19,604 nucleotides of DNA, from assembly GCA_900551365.1 (NCBI GenBank), contig URVZ01000025.1, positions 1-19,604 of the forward strand. Direction: 5' to 3'. Made by a program: the position numbers and the translations under genes. The first letter of the stretch is position 1, and the number at the start of each line of letters is the position of its first letter. A model generated the notes under the pieces. That model saw only the letters and a list, made by a program, of their open reading frames with translations. It did no database searches and was not told where the DNA came from. Origin of the DNA: an uncultured Collinsella sp. GTDB lineage: Bacteria; Actinomycetota; Coriobacteriia; Coriobacteriales; Coriobacteriaceae. Of the stretch, positions 6,210 to 13,802 are shown one piece after another.

Positions 6210-6956
6210 CTAGAGGCGGTAGGGAGCACCGCAACGGATGATGGATTCGCGCACCAGGACGTCCATGGCGTCGAGGGTGATCTCGGGCATCTCTCGGTAC
6301 TTCTGCAGCACCGAGAGCTCGGTGCAGGCCAGAATGACGCGGTCGCAGCCGCTACGGGCGAACTCCCACATCACGCGGTCGAACTTATCCATATCGGGCT
6401 CACGTCCGGCCTTCACATCATCGTAGATAAGCGACATCACATCGTTCTGACGTTTCTCGCTGGGATAGACGACCTCAACACCCGCAGCCTTACATTCGCG
6501 GCCGTAGACGCCCGCGCCCACGGTGCCATCGGTTCCCATAATGCCAATCTTGTGCACCGGCTCGGCCGGCATACTCAGGTTGGGGTCGAACTCGCACTCC
6601 CCCATCACCGCACCCGCAAGAGCATAGCGCACCGACTCACGCGGCATGTGGATAATCGGCACCTTCGTAAACGACTGGATCTGGTCATAGAAGTAGTGTG
6701 ACGTGTTGCAGGGAATGGCAATGTGTGCACAGCCCAGCGACTCGAGTGCCTGGGCGCACTCTTTCATGGTCGCCAGCAGCTTGGCATGCTCGCCGGTCTT
6801 AATGGCCAGCGTGCGGTCGGGCATGGTCGACTTGGAGAGTACCACCATGTCGATATGTTCCTGATCGCAGGCAGCAGCCGTATGACGCACCACCTGGTCG
6901 TAGTAATACGACGTGGCCTCGGCGCCCATGCCGCCGATAACTCCCAGCTTTTCCAT
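6210..6956 (-). CDS. Aspartate racemase (Asp/Glu racemase family)
   Basis: A 248-residue protein of the aspartate/glutamate racemase superfamily. It has the N-terminal GVIGGMGAEAT motif (residues 5-15) and both catalytic cysteines in context: C83 in IPCNTSH and C211 in LACTELS. These enzymes interconvert L- and D-Asp (or Glu) without cofactor by a two-base mechanism. The start at 6956 was chosen for its strong SD (AAGGAGG five bases before the ATG on the minus strand); longer versions have none. It lies 84 bases downstream of a D-Asp ligase-like gene on the same strand, which favours aspartate as substrate and a role in supplying D-Asp for peptidoglycan. It is slightly longer than usual, with extra sequence around residues 118-135. 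Confidence 0.88.
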   Translation of the reverse strand: MEKLGVIGGMGAEATSYYYDQVVRHTAAACDQEHIDMVVLSKSTMPDRTLAIKTGEHAKLLATMKECAQALESLGCAHIAIPCNTSHYFYDQIQSFTKVPIIHMPRESVRYALAGAVMGECEFDPNLSMPAEPVHKIGIMGTDGTVGAGVYGRECKAAGVEVVYPSEKRQNDVMSLIYDDVKAGREPDMDKFDRVMWEFARSGCDRVILACTELSVLQKYREMPEITLDAMDVLVRESIIRCGAPYRL

Positions 6957-7040
6957 CGCCGCCTCCTTGGTGACGCTTGCGCAATTGCGCGTATCATACC
7001 CGCGCCCGCCCGATGCAAACCGGACGGGCGCCGCGCTCAT

Positions 7041-8297
7041 CTACTTGTAATACGTCTTGAACAGCTTAAAGTGGCGCAGCTTGGTGTGCCACATGCGCAG
7101 CCAGCGGTTAAAGACAAAGTCGCCCTTCATAAACGAAGGGTCGGCGCCCTTGCCTTCCTTGTCCAGGCGATGCACCTTAGCGCGCAGCTCGGGATCCTTG
7201 ACGTACTTGTCGACGACGCCCATGGGGACGACCATCCACAGGGCCTCGTCCTGAGCCGTCACAAACTCCGGCTCAAACGGACGGTTGAACACATACTCGT
7301 CCACCACATACTTGGCAACGTTAAAGCCGCTGTTGGTAACGTAGTAGTTGCTGCGGCCCTGGCGCGTGTTGAAATCGAAGAACTTAAACGAGCCGTCGCG
7401 CTCGTCGTACTTAACGTCAAAGTTGGAATAGCCCACAAAGTGAAGGTCCTCGAGCAACTTGCGCACGCCGCCCATGAGCTCGTCGTTGGGCTCGGTAATG
7501 ATACAGGCATGGTTGCCGACACCGTGGGGCTGATGCTCCTCGAGCAGCACATGGCCCAGGCACATCATGCGCACCTTGCCGTTGCGGTCGGAATAGCTAG
7601 TGAGCACGCGCATGTACTCGTCGTTGCCGGGCACGCGATCCTGCAAGATCAGGTCGTCGGTGTAGCCGCTGGCATACGAATCGCGAATGACCTGTTCCAG
7701 CTCGGCGCGGTCGGCAATCTCATAGGCCTTCTTCTGGCCCTCGAACTCATGCTGCCACCACATGATGCCGTCAGAAGGCTTCAGAATCATCGGGTAAGGA
7801 AAATCGATCTGGTCGAGCACTTCGGCAGGCGCCTCACCCTGGGCATTGAGCATCGCCTTGGTAAAGGTAAACGTGTGCGGATAGGGCACGCCATGCTTCT
7901 CGCACAGCTCGTAGAAGATCTCCTTCTTCTGGCACTGCTCGAGCATGCTGTAGGGCGCGTAGGGAGCGACGATGTTATCCGCCAGCTCATGAGCATCCTT
8001 GGCTTGAGCCACGAGAGCGACATAGTTGTCGCCACAGCCCACAAGGACAATCGTCTTGTCGGCATGCGCTTGGGCAATGCCGTTGACGGTTTTGAGCATC
8101 ACGGGCATGGTGTCGATATCCACGTTGGGAGTGTAGTCGATAATCTGGCTGCGGTACGCGGGACCCGTCTGATACTTGCCAAAGACCAGACTCTTGACCT
8201 GGTACTCCTCGTAGAAGGCGCGCGCCACCGAATAGGCGTTGATGTCGCCACCGAGCAGCACGGGGATGAACTCGCGCTCTGTAAACTGCAATGCCAT
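7041..8297 (-). CDS. ATP-grasp ligase, D-aspartate ligase-like
   Basis: A 418-residue ATP-grasp enzyme resembling D-aspartate ligase, which attaches D-Asp to the third-position diamino acid of UDP-MurNAc-pentapeptide. The N-terminus (FIPVLLGGDINAYSVARAFY) fits that family. ATP-grasp features follow: a lysine loop (ILKPSDG), an EYMRVLTSYSDRNGKVR strand region, and a metal-binding segment FDFNTRQGRSNYYVT. The start has SD AGGAAG (minus strand, 8308-8303) five bases before the ATG. The downstream racemase on the same strand would make the D-Asp, forming a cassette for a D-Asp cross-bridge. Another acceptor is possible; the function is inferred from family resemblance and the racemase partner. 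Confidence 0.82.
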   Translation of the reverse strand: MALQFTEREFIPVLLGGDINAYSVARAFYEEYQVKSLVFGKYQTGPAYRSQIIDYTPNVDIDTMPVMLKTVNGIAQAHADKTIVLVGCGDNYVALVAQAKDAHELADNIVAPYAPYSMLEQCQKKEIFYELCEKHGVPYPHTFTFTKAMLNAQGEAPAEVLDQIDFPYPMILKPSDGIMWWQHEFEGQKKAYEIADRAELEQVIRDSYASGYTDDLILQDRVPGNDEYMRVLTSYSDRNGKVRMMCLGHVLLEEHQPHGVGNHACIITEPNDELMGGVRKLLEDLHFVGYSNFDVKYDERDGSFKFFDFNTRQGRSNYYVTNSGFNVAKYVVDEYVFNRPFEPEFVTAQDEALWMVVPMGVVDKYVKDPELRAKVHRLDKEGKGADPSFMKGDFVFNRWLRMWHTKLRHFKLFKTYYK

Positions 8298-8353
8298 GGA
8301 AACTTCCTATCATGAACTGCCCACACAACGGGCGGTCTTTGCGCAACTGATTT

Positions 8354-8383
8354 ATTCTAGCGTGCCAAGCCGCCGGCGCCCAA
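8354..8383 (-). promoter_or_regulatory. Candidate promoter of the D-Asp ligase/racemase operon
   Basis: On the minus strand TAGAAT (8359-8354) makes a plausible -10 box about 57 bases before the ligase ATG. TTGGGC (8383-8378) is a weak -35 at 18-bp spacing. Confidence 0.3.
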
Positions 8384-8461
8384 AGCTCCACCGTATCTAT
8401 GGCAATCGACGTAATCGTCCAGCACGAAGGCCAGCACGAAGACGGCGCTCACCGTTGTATG

Positions 8462-8487
8462 ACAATGGGCAATGAACCTACCATTGT
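8462..8487. promoter_or_regulatory. Dyad upstream of the MOSC gene (possible operator)
   Basis: ACAATGG (8462-8468) and CCATTGT (8481-8487) are perfect 7-bp inverted repeats 12 bp apart in the divergent region between the D-Asp ligase and MOSC genes. A regulator-binding site is possible, but no known operator was recognised. The rest of 8298-8529 shows nothing else clear. Confidence 0.3.
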
Positions 8488-8529
8488 TGTAGGATTCAAC
8501 ATGTTGCCCGCCCCGTCGAAAGGTGCACC

Positions 8530-9162
8530 GTGCCCCAGGCTCATCCGATCAACAACCCCATCATTGACGCCGCCAAGCGCGAACTTGCGGATCGTGCCCA
8601 GACGGCAGTTCCCCTACGCACCGCAAACGATGCTTACAACGGGCCTGCCCGCATCGTCTCAATCAACACGTCGGCGCACAAGGGCACGCGCAAGTCGCCC
8701 GTCGCCGATGGACACGACACCGTTATAGAGCAATTTGGCCTCGCCACCGATGCGCACGCCGGGCATTGGCACCGCCAGGTCTCTTTTTTAGCCGCGGAGT
8801 CCATCCAGACGGCGCAGGCACGCGGGCTCGACGTACACGAGGGTGACTTTGGGGAGAACTTCACAACCCGGGGCATCAACCTGCTCTCGCTCCCCTTGGG
8901 CACGCAGCTCAAGCTTGGCAGCGAGGTGCTTGTCGAAATCAGCCAAATCGGCAAGGCCTGCCACACACGCTGCGCCATCTACTATCTCGCCGGCGACTGC
9001 ATCTTTCCCCACGAGGGCGTTTTTGGCGTGGTACTAAAGGGCGGAGAGGTCTACGCCGGCGACGATATCCAGGTAATCAAACTCGGCGACGGCACCTGTT
9101 CGTTCACCCCCGCCGAGGCCCTCGAAGAGATTGAGCAGGCTCGCCAGAAGGGCACGCTGTAG
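8530..9162 (+). CDS. MOSC-domain protein
   Basis: A 210-residue protein whose central and C-terminal part matches the MOSC fold (molybdenum-cofactor sulfurase C-terminal domain). It has a GDFGENF-type segment (residues 106-112) and the conserved cysteine in the KACHTRC segment (C148, with C152), thought to carry sulfur or bind the cofactor in the family. The first 45 or so residues form an extension before the usual MOSC start (RIVSINTSA). The start is GTG 8530 with SD GAAAGG (8518-8523). Stand-alone MOSC proteins are linked to Moco handling or to reductive detoxification of N-hydroxylated compounds. No molybdopterin gene lies in this window, so the substrate is unknown. Confidence 0.82.
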   Translation: MPQAHPINNPIIDAAKRELADRAQTAVPLRTANDAYNGPARIVSINTSAHKGTRKSPVADGHDTVIEQFGLATDAHAGHWHRQVSFLAAESIQTAQARGLDVHEGDFGENFTTRGINLLSLPLGTQLKLGSEVLVEISQIGKACHTRCAIYYLAGDCIFPHEGVFGVVLKGGEVYAGDDIQVIKLGDGTCSFTPAEALEEIEQARQKGTL

Positions 9163-9294
9163 TTATAAAACCCCACGTTGAGATGGCTTTTACAGCCCAA
9201 AACTCCTCTCAAACAGAGCTCTGTAACGTTAAAGTTGAACTCTATGGTTTCTCAACAATTCATCATAACTGCAGGTCAAAGCCAAAGCCTCAAG

Positions 9295-9354
9295 CTCAAC
9301 TTGACCCTTTGGAACCTTTAAGGTTCAAGTTGAGGTCGAAAGCAGTAGTAGAAT
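9295..9354 (+). promoter_or_regulatory. Palindrome-rich promoter region of the secreted hydrolase-like gene
   Basis: CTCAACTTGA (9295-9304) and TCAAGTTGAG (9325-9334) are perfect 10-bp inverted repeats. Between them lies the 15-bp palindrome GAACCTT-T-AAGGTTC (9312-9326). TAGAAT (9349-9354) is a likely -10 for the gene at 9397. The palindromes would overlap the -35 position, the usual place for an operator or a structured RNA leader. A further 12-bp palindrome ACAGAGCTCTGT lies at 9213-9224. Confidence 0.45.
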
Positions 9355-9396
9355 ACCGTTCGAACCATAACCTACGATTGATTGCAGAGGGACTGG

Positions 9397-10530
9397 ATGC
9401 AGCATTCGAATCATCGCACCGCAGCGCTCATTGGGTCGAAGCCGGCTCGTATCATCACGAGCGCCGCGCTCGCCGTTGCGCTGACGGCCACGCCGATGCT
9501 CTCCCCCGTTGCGGCGTATGCCGCCTCGCAGGCAACGCAGGACCAGCTTTCCGCAGCCCAGCAGAAGATCGAAGCCGCCACGAGCGCCTACAACGACGCC
9601 CGCACCAAACTCGATGACCTGCAAAAGCAGATTGACTCCAATGAGGCAAGCATCGAGGAAATCGAGGCCAAGCTTCCCGAGCAGCAGGCCAAGGCAAGCT
9701 CCGCCATGCGCGATCTGTACAAGTATCAGAAGGGCACCAATCCCATCGTGAGCTTCCTGGTCAACGCACAGAGCCTGGGTGAGTTCATCACGACCTGCAA
9801 ATACACCAACCAGATCACGAGCTCGAGCGTCGACGAGATCGAACAGCTCAATAACATGCAAACCGAACTCGAGCAGAACAAGGCCGAGCTCCAGCAAGCC
9901 AAGTCTCAGCTTGAGGCAGAGCAGAAAAACGCCGAGGATGCGCTGGCGCAGGCCCAGCAGCTCCGCAGCGAGGCACAGGCAAAAGCAGAGCAGGAAAATG
10001 CCGCCGAGCTTGCCAAGCTTGAGGCCGATAAGGCCGCTGCCGCCGAGAAGCTCTCGGGCGAGGGCGTAAGCGGCAGCAATTCCAGCAGCCAGGCCACCAA
10101 CACCAACACCACCATCGACACCACGGTGAACAACGCCAATACCGGTAGCTCCGATTACGATTCGTTCATTAATGAGTGGACGAGCCGCATCGACAATTAT
10201 CTCGCCGGCTCCCCCATGGCAGGCCAGGGCTATAACTTTGCCGTCGCCGCTTGGAATACCGGTGTCGACCCCCGTTGGTCCCCCGCCATCGCCTGCATCG
10301 AGAGCACCAAGGGCGCTTATTGCGCCAATTCTTACAACGCCTGGGGCTGGAGTGCCCGTGGCGGCGGTTGGCGCAGCTTTGGCAGCTGGAGCGAGGGCAT
10401 CTCCGCTCACGTTGCCTATCTGGGCGCCAACTACGGCTCCACCCTTACCCCGGCTGCGGCAAAAAAGTACTGCCCGCCCACGTGGCAGGACTGGTACAAC
10501 AAAGTCGCCGCTCAAATGAACCGCATCTAA
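9397..10530 (+). CDS. Secreted coiled-coil protein with lysozyme-like C-terminal domain
   Basis: A 377-residue exported protein. Residues 1-44 form a signal peptide (hydrophobic span about 20-40, cleavage after AYA). A long Glu/Gln/Ala/Lys-rich coiled coil follows to about residue 220, as in NlpC/P60-type and SagA-like wall hydrolases. Next come a Ser/Thr/Asn-rich linker with NTNTT repeats and a C-terminal domain of about 110 residues resembling lysozyme/glucosaminidase folds. That domain has a candidate acidic residue in IACIESTKG and a SYNAWGWS segment. The start at 9397 has a purine-rich SD (AGAGGGA); an in-frame TTG at 9382 is less likely. A role in cell-wall remodelling is inferred. The catalytic class of the C-terminal domain is not certain. 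Confidence 0.8.
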   Translation: MQHSNHRTAALIGSKPARIITSAALAVALTATPMLSPVAAYAASQATQDQLSAAQQKIEAATSAYNDARTKLDDLQKQIDSNEASIEEIEAKLPEQQAKASSAMRDLYKYQKGTNPIVSFLVNAQSLGEFITTCKYTNQITSSSVDEIEQLNNMQTELEQNKAELQQAKSQLEAEQKNAEDALAQAQQLRSEAQAKAEQENAAELAKLEADKAAAAEKLSGEGVSGSNSSSQATNTNTTIDTTVNNANTGSSDYDSFINEWTSRIDNYLAGSPMAGQGYNFAVAAWNTGVDPRWSPAIACIESTKGAYCANSYNAWGWSARGGGWRSFGSWSEGISAHVAYLGANYGSTLTPAAAKKYCPPTWQDWYNKVAAQMNRI

Positions 10531-10540
10531 GTGCAACTGC

Positions 10541-10569
10541 AAGGGGCCCCAACGGGGCCCCTTTCTTTT
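10541..10569 (+). terminator. Terminator of the secreted hydrolase-like gene
   Basis: AAGGGGCCCC (10541-10550) and GGGGCCCCTT (10554-10563) form a 10-bp stem with a 3-nt loop, followed by TTTCTTTT. The end of the T run overlaps the stop codon of the convergent kinase gene. Confidence 0.9.
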
Positions 10570-11947
10570 AGGTAGCGGAGGTATCGACGACGCCGGTCGC
10601 ATTGGCAACCGCGACTATGACGATCATGCATAGGAGCAGCACACCCAATGCCTTGAGCCAGAGTTTCGCGAGTTTCTTGCCGCGATAGCTGTCGAGCAGC
10701 GCGAATCGCCGACGAAGACGGCGCTTATCGAGCAGCGCAAAATGCATAAGCACCATAAGGCCATCGACAAAGAAAAAATACTCGATTATGAGAAGCCACG
10801 TCGGGTAGCTTTGGTTTGCTCCGGTGGGATGAAAGACGGCAAAGTGACTTCCGGCAAAGAACACAAGCAGCGAGAAGCAGACGAGCGTATTCCAAATGCG
10901 CCCCAGAGACTCCGGAACGCGAGAGAGCAGACCGCATGCAGTGGAGGCGGCAGGCCTAGGAAGCCCTGCGGGTTTCTGGAGCCCTTGGGACGCCAACACT
11001 GTCTCCGAGTCTGGAGTACGGACAGGCGCAGGCGCAGGAGGCCGCACGGGGCGACTCAGATCGTATGCCGCGCGCGTCGCCCGTCCCAACGCTTCCGCGC
11101 TCGCAAAACGCTTGGCCGGGTCGAGCGCCATCGACATGCAGACGGCATCGGCAAGTGGAGTGGGAATGCCGCGCGCCTCGCATTGCTCGCGCATGTCGAG
11201 CCCTGGCTTAGGGTCGACTCCCGTCAAGCAGAAGAACAACAGGGCGCCAAGTGCGTAGACGTCGCTTCGCACGCTCGTCTGCCCAAACCCATACTGCTCG
11301 GGCGGCGCATAGGGTCGCGTGCCAAACTTGACGGTGTCGGCATCGGCGCCATCGTGCCATACGCGCGCGATCCCCAGGTCGATAATCACCAGCGATGAAA
11401 ACGTCAGGCCGTCATCAGGCGTATAGTTGGCACCTGTCACGATGATATTCGACGGCTTGAGGTCACGATGGATCACCGGCGCCGACGTCTCCCCCGCCAT
11501 TGCAAAACCGGTATGGAGCTCGCCCACGGCGTCGCAAAGGACAGGATACAATTCACGCGCATAATCGGGGGTGGCTCCCAGACGGTCCACCAGCGCCCCG
11601 AGCGTCTCCCCTTCGATGTATTCCATAACCACGTTGAGCTCGTCGCCCACACGACGACAATCGACGATTCTGGGCAGGTGCTCAAAACGCCTGCCTGCCC
11701 GCTGAGCGGCAAACAGACGCTCGTATGCCCCGCCGATTTGAGCCGAAGCATCGATGCGTTTACGGACAAAGGGGCCGAGCGAGCCACCGCCGGTTCCTTC
11801 AAAGTACACGAGCTCGGTTGTTTCAACGGTCGAGCGCTTAAGTACACGCTCCACGCGATAGCTGTCGTCGCGATCGAGCGACGCCAGGTGCTCGGCAAGC
11901 GCTGCGGTCAGCTCGTCATCGGAATATGTTGGGCTCTGAGTATCCAT
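10568..11947 (-). CDS. Membrane-anchored Ser/Thr protein kinase
   Basis: A 459-residue protein with an N-terminal Hanks-type kinase domain and a membrane C-terminus. Visible motifs are the candidate ATP-binding K63 (VRKRI), catalytic loop HRDLKPSN (160-167), DLG (190-192) in place of DFG, and the activation segment ending APPEQ (214-218). The usual Gly-rich loop is poorly conserved, although a GTGGGS stretch lies nearby (51-56). After a Pro-rich linker there are three predicted spans (about 351-371, 383-405, 430-450) and no PASTA repeats, so sensing would not be through a PASTA ectodomain. The start is uncertain: ATG 11947, ATG 11959 or GTG 11977, none with an ideal SD. It follows an HTH-like gene on the same strand by about 100 bases. 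Confidence 0.85.
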   Translation of the reverse strand: MDTQSPTYSDDELTAALAEHLASLDRDDSYRVERVLKRSTVETTELVYFEGTGGGSLGPFVRKRIDASAQIGGAYERLFAAQRAGRRFEHLPRIVDCRRVGDELNVVMEYIEGETLGALVDRLGATPDYARELYPVLCDAVGELHTGFAMAGETSAPVIHRDLKPSNIIVTGANYTPDDGLTFSSLVIIDLGIARVWHDGADADTVKFGTRPYAPPEQYGFGQTSVRSDVYALGALLFFCLTGVDPKPGLDMREQCEARGIPTPLADAVCMSMALDPAKRFASAEALGRATRAAYDLSRPVRPPAPAPVRTPDSETVLASQGLQKPAGLPRPAASTACGLLSRVPESLGRIWNTLVCFSLLVFFAGSHFAVFHPTGANQSYPTWLLIIEYFFFVDGLMVLMHFALLDKRRLRRRFALLDSYRGKKLAKLWLKALGVLLLCMIVIVAVANATGVVDTSAT

Positions 11948-12045
11948 AGCCTCCATCATAGCGCAGGGCGCAGACACCCCATGGCATCCGCGCCCCGTTC
12001 GTTTGCATCGTTGTTCGGCAGCTCCGCCGGCTCAGATATCAGCCG

Positions 12046-12468
12046 CTAACTCACCGTCTCCTCGCCAAAGCGATACAGCTCCTCGTTGACCTTTTGGAGG
12101 CTGCACCCGCGATCGATGCAAAAGATGATAATCGCATCGCGGCGGTCCTTGCAGTTAAGGACGCTTACCCCGGCAGCCGTCAGCGCACGGTTGGTCTCTT
12201 TGAGCGTCAGCGCCATCGCAAAGGCAATCTGCAGCACCTTATTGCGACTCGGATGACGCGCACCGGTAAAGATCTGATAGCCAAAGGTCTCATTGAGATC
12301 AGCCATACGGACCACGCGCGAGCGCTCCAAGCCCTTTTCCTGCAGTAGCTGCTTCAGGTAGTCCGAAAGCGACGGGGCGGCAAAGTCGTGCTCCCTGATA
12401 TAGCCATCGATGTTCGGCGCATCGAGAAGCTCATTGAGCAACTCCTCGGTCAGCTTTTTATCGGACAT
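12046..12468 (-). CDS. Small HTH-like (XRE-type) protein beside the kinase
   Basis: A 140-residue soluble protein. The middle (about residues 33-100) looks like a divergent XRE-type helix-turn-helix: a DYLKQLLQEKGL helix, then NETFGYQIFTGARHPSRNKV and an LTLKETNRALTAAG segment. The C-terminus (DRRDAIIIFCIDRGCSLQKV) fits proteins often found next to bacterial Ser/Thr kinases. That association is from memory of the family, not tested here. It has a strong SD (GGAGGT, eight bases before the ATG). It sits 32 bases after the FxLYD gene and about 100 bases before the kinase, suggesting one transcript. It could bind DNA or act as a kinase substrate or adaptor. Confidence 0.72.
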   Translation of the reverse strand: MSDKKLTEELLNELLDAPNIDGYIREHDFAAPSLSDYLKQLLQEKGLERSRVVRMADLNETFGYQIFTGARHPSRNKVLQIAFAMALTLKETNRALTAAGVSVLNCKDRRDAIIIFCIDRGCSLQKVNEELYRFGEETVS

Positions 12469-12500
12469 ACGACTTCACCTCCCCCAGTGCATGCAACATG

Positions 12501-12944
12501 CTAGAAACCGCTTACGTCCGAACGCTCCCAGCTAGCAACCTGGTCGGGAGACACCGTACCCAGCGCCTCGAACTTCCAGGAGCCGCCCGCCTTCAGATGA
12601 TTGGTGTTTGCAAGAGCCGTTCCAACCTGGTTGCCATCGGCATCATACAGAACATATTCAATCTGAATGTAGCTCTTTTCCTTGTCCGTGTTATTGGTCA
12701 GGGTGCCCGTGATCTTATAGGTAAACTGATTGGAAGTGTCTTCAGCCTCGTCAGCAATGGTATACGGTTCTTGCGGTTCTTTTTGCTCCTCAGCCTGCCG
12801 TGTCGTCTCGGCAGGTTTTGCCGAATCGCTCGCAGACGAATCGGTTGAGTTGCCGCCCATAGAGCCCACGGCACCGACAATAACCAGCACCACGATGATG
12901 CCTAGGACAATCTTACCGATTGGCTTCTTTCCCTCTTTTGCCAT
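12501..12944 (-). CDS. Membrane-anchored FxLYD-type extracytoplasmic protein
   Basis: A 147-residue protein with a short basic N-terminus (MAKEGKKPIGK), one hydrophobic span (about 11-29), a Ser/Asp/Glu/Gln-rich low-complexity linker (32-58), and a beta-rich C-terminal domain. That domain has the pattern TGTLTNNTDKEKSYIQIEY, then YDADGNQVGTALANTN and KFEALG, typical of FxLYD/DUF3426-like domains. It is probably anchored in the membrane with the domain outside; function unknown. The SD (GAAGGA, six bases before the ATG) lies inside a 14-bp inverted repeat (12950-13003), suggesting control of translation. The order FxLYD, HTH, kinase on one strand suggests a shared envelope-signalling role, which is inference. 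Confidence 0.78.
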   Translation of the reverse strand: MAKEGKKPIGKIVLGIIVVLVIVGAVGSMGGNSTDSSASDSAKPAETTRQAEEQKEPQEPYTIADEAEDTSNQFTYKITGTLTNNTDKEKSYIQIEYVLYDADGNQVGTALANTNHLKAGGSWKFEALGTVSPDQVASWERSDVSGF

Positions 12945-12949
12945 TATTC

Positions 12950-13003
12950 ATCCTTCCTACGATCCGGCTACCGTGCCGGTACACAGCACATCGTAGGAAG
13001 GAT
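12950..13003 (-). promoter_or_regulatory. Inverted repeat that traps the SD of the FxLYD gene
   Basis: ATCCTTCCTACGAT (12950-12963) and ATCGTAGGAAGGAT (12990-13003) are perfect 14-bp arms with a 26-nt spacer. The spacer holds a smaller CCGGC/GCCGG hairpin (12964-12979). In minus-strand mRNA the arm nearest the ATG contains the SD (GGAAGGA), so the folded RNA would block ribosome access. A DNA operator is the alternative reading. The remaining 13004-13107 holds a TTAGCT-gag-AGCTAA hairpin (13018-13032) and nothing else clear. Confidence 0.75.
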
Positions 13004-13107
13004 TGAACTTGAATTCATTAGCTGAGAGCTAAGGCTGCGGTAAACGACCAATGCAGTTATCCAAACGCCGAGCAAACGCACTGCGCGCGACCGTCTGCCG
13101 GCAGCGA

Positions 13108-13377
13108 TCAACCCACCGTGACGGATTCCCCAGTAAAGGCGCTGATCATCAACAGGACAAAGAACACCAGGTAGCTGGCACTCAGCAGGTACGCAATAAT
13201 CAGGAAGACGACCCAGCCGACAGTGGTTTTACCGTCGGCACGGCGTTGCTCGCGATTGCGGCAAAGCCAAATCGTCACGCCAATGGCCACAATCAGCAAC
13301 ACGAGTGCCGCTGCTGCCAACCCGGCAAGCGCAAACATTACGCCAATGCTCACAGCGATGACCGGAAGCAGCAGCAA
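13108..13377 (-). CDS. Small two- or three-span membrane protein, N-terminus apparently disrupted
   Basis: A frame of up to 89 residues from TTG 13377, highly hydrophobic, with spans near residues 1-37 and 53-80 separated by a basic loop (CRNREQRRADGK). No family was recognised. The TTG has no good SD. In the same frame an ATG at 13431-13429, eight bases after an excellent SD-like GGGGGTG (13446-13440), is followed at codon 3 by TGA (13425-13423). Beyond it the frame reads RRQPAVYSPGGCGCGLLLPV into the annotated part. This looks like the original N-terminus, cut off by a nonsense change. The gene may be a pseudogene or may use reinitiation at TTG. Confidence 0.5.
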   Translation of the reverse strand: MLLLPVIAVSIGVMFALAGLAAAALVLLIVAIGVTIWLCRNREQRRADGKTTVGWVVFLIIAYLLSASYLVFFVLLMISAFTGESVTVG

Positions 13378-13460
13378 ACCGCACCCGCATCCACCCGGAC
13401 TATATACGGCAGGCTGTCGGCGTCACCTCATCGTCACGCCACCCCCATCATCTCTGAGCA

Positions 13461-13802
13461 CTACAGCGCAATGGCCTGCTGAACAGGAACGATCTTATCG
13501 AGTTCCGGTTCGATCCGCCTTTTCTCGGCCTCAAGGTCAAACGCCACCTGAGCGCGCAGCCAATAACCATCCGTCAGGCCAAAATAACGGCAAAGACGGA
13601 GGTCGGTGTCGGCCGTCACGCGACGTTTTCCCAAGACAATCTGCCCGATACGCTGAGCCGGAATCCCGGTCTCTTTCGCAAGGCGATATTGAGAAATGCC
13701 CATGGGAACAAGAAACTCCTCTTTGAGAAGCTCACCAGGAGTCACTGGCGACAGCAAATCGGACGAGGTCTCATCACTTGTGATAATCGACGATTTCGAC
13801 AT
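13461..13802 (-). CDS. higA: HigA-type antitoxin (XRE/HTH family)
   Basis: A 113-residue protein starting MSKSSIITSDETS and carrying the HigA core: PGELLKEEFLVPMGISQYRL (about residues 23-42), the HTH continuing AKETGIPAQRIGQIVLGKR, and LCRYFGLTDGYWLRAQ. HigA antitoxins bind and neutralise the HigB nuclease and repress their own promoter. The start at 13802 has SD AGGAG ten bases upstream and overlaps the toxin gene by 29 bases, in the toxin-first order typical of higBA. A longer in-frame version from 13877 lies inside the toxin gene and is not supported. Confidence 0.9.
   Translation of the reverse strand: MSKSSIITSDETSSDLLSPVTPGELLKEEFLVPMGISQYRLAKETGIPAQRIGQIVLGKRRVTADTDLRLCRYFGLTDGYWLRAQVAFDLEAEKRRIEPELDKIVPVQQAIAL

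Noticed and set aside
6723..8315. 530-codon plus-strand frame over the racemase and ATP-grasp genes
   Set aside because: It spans two well-supported minus-strand genes and their spacer, and its composition (His/Val/Leu/Ala-rich) looks like a shadow frame.
13003..13032. Tiny plus-strand frame (TTG start, seven codons) after an AGGAAGG sequence
   Set aside because: The SD-like sequence is the mirror arm of the inverted repeat; the frame is too short and no plus-strand gene follows.
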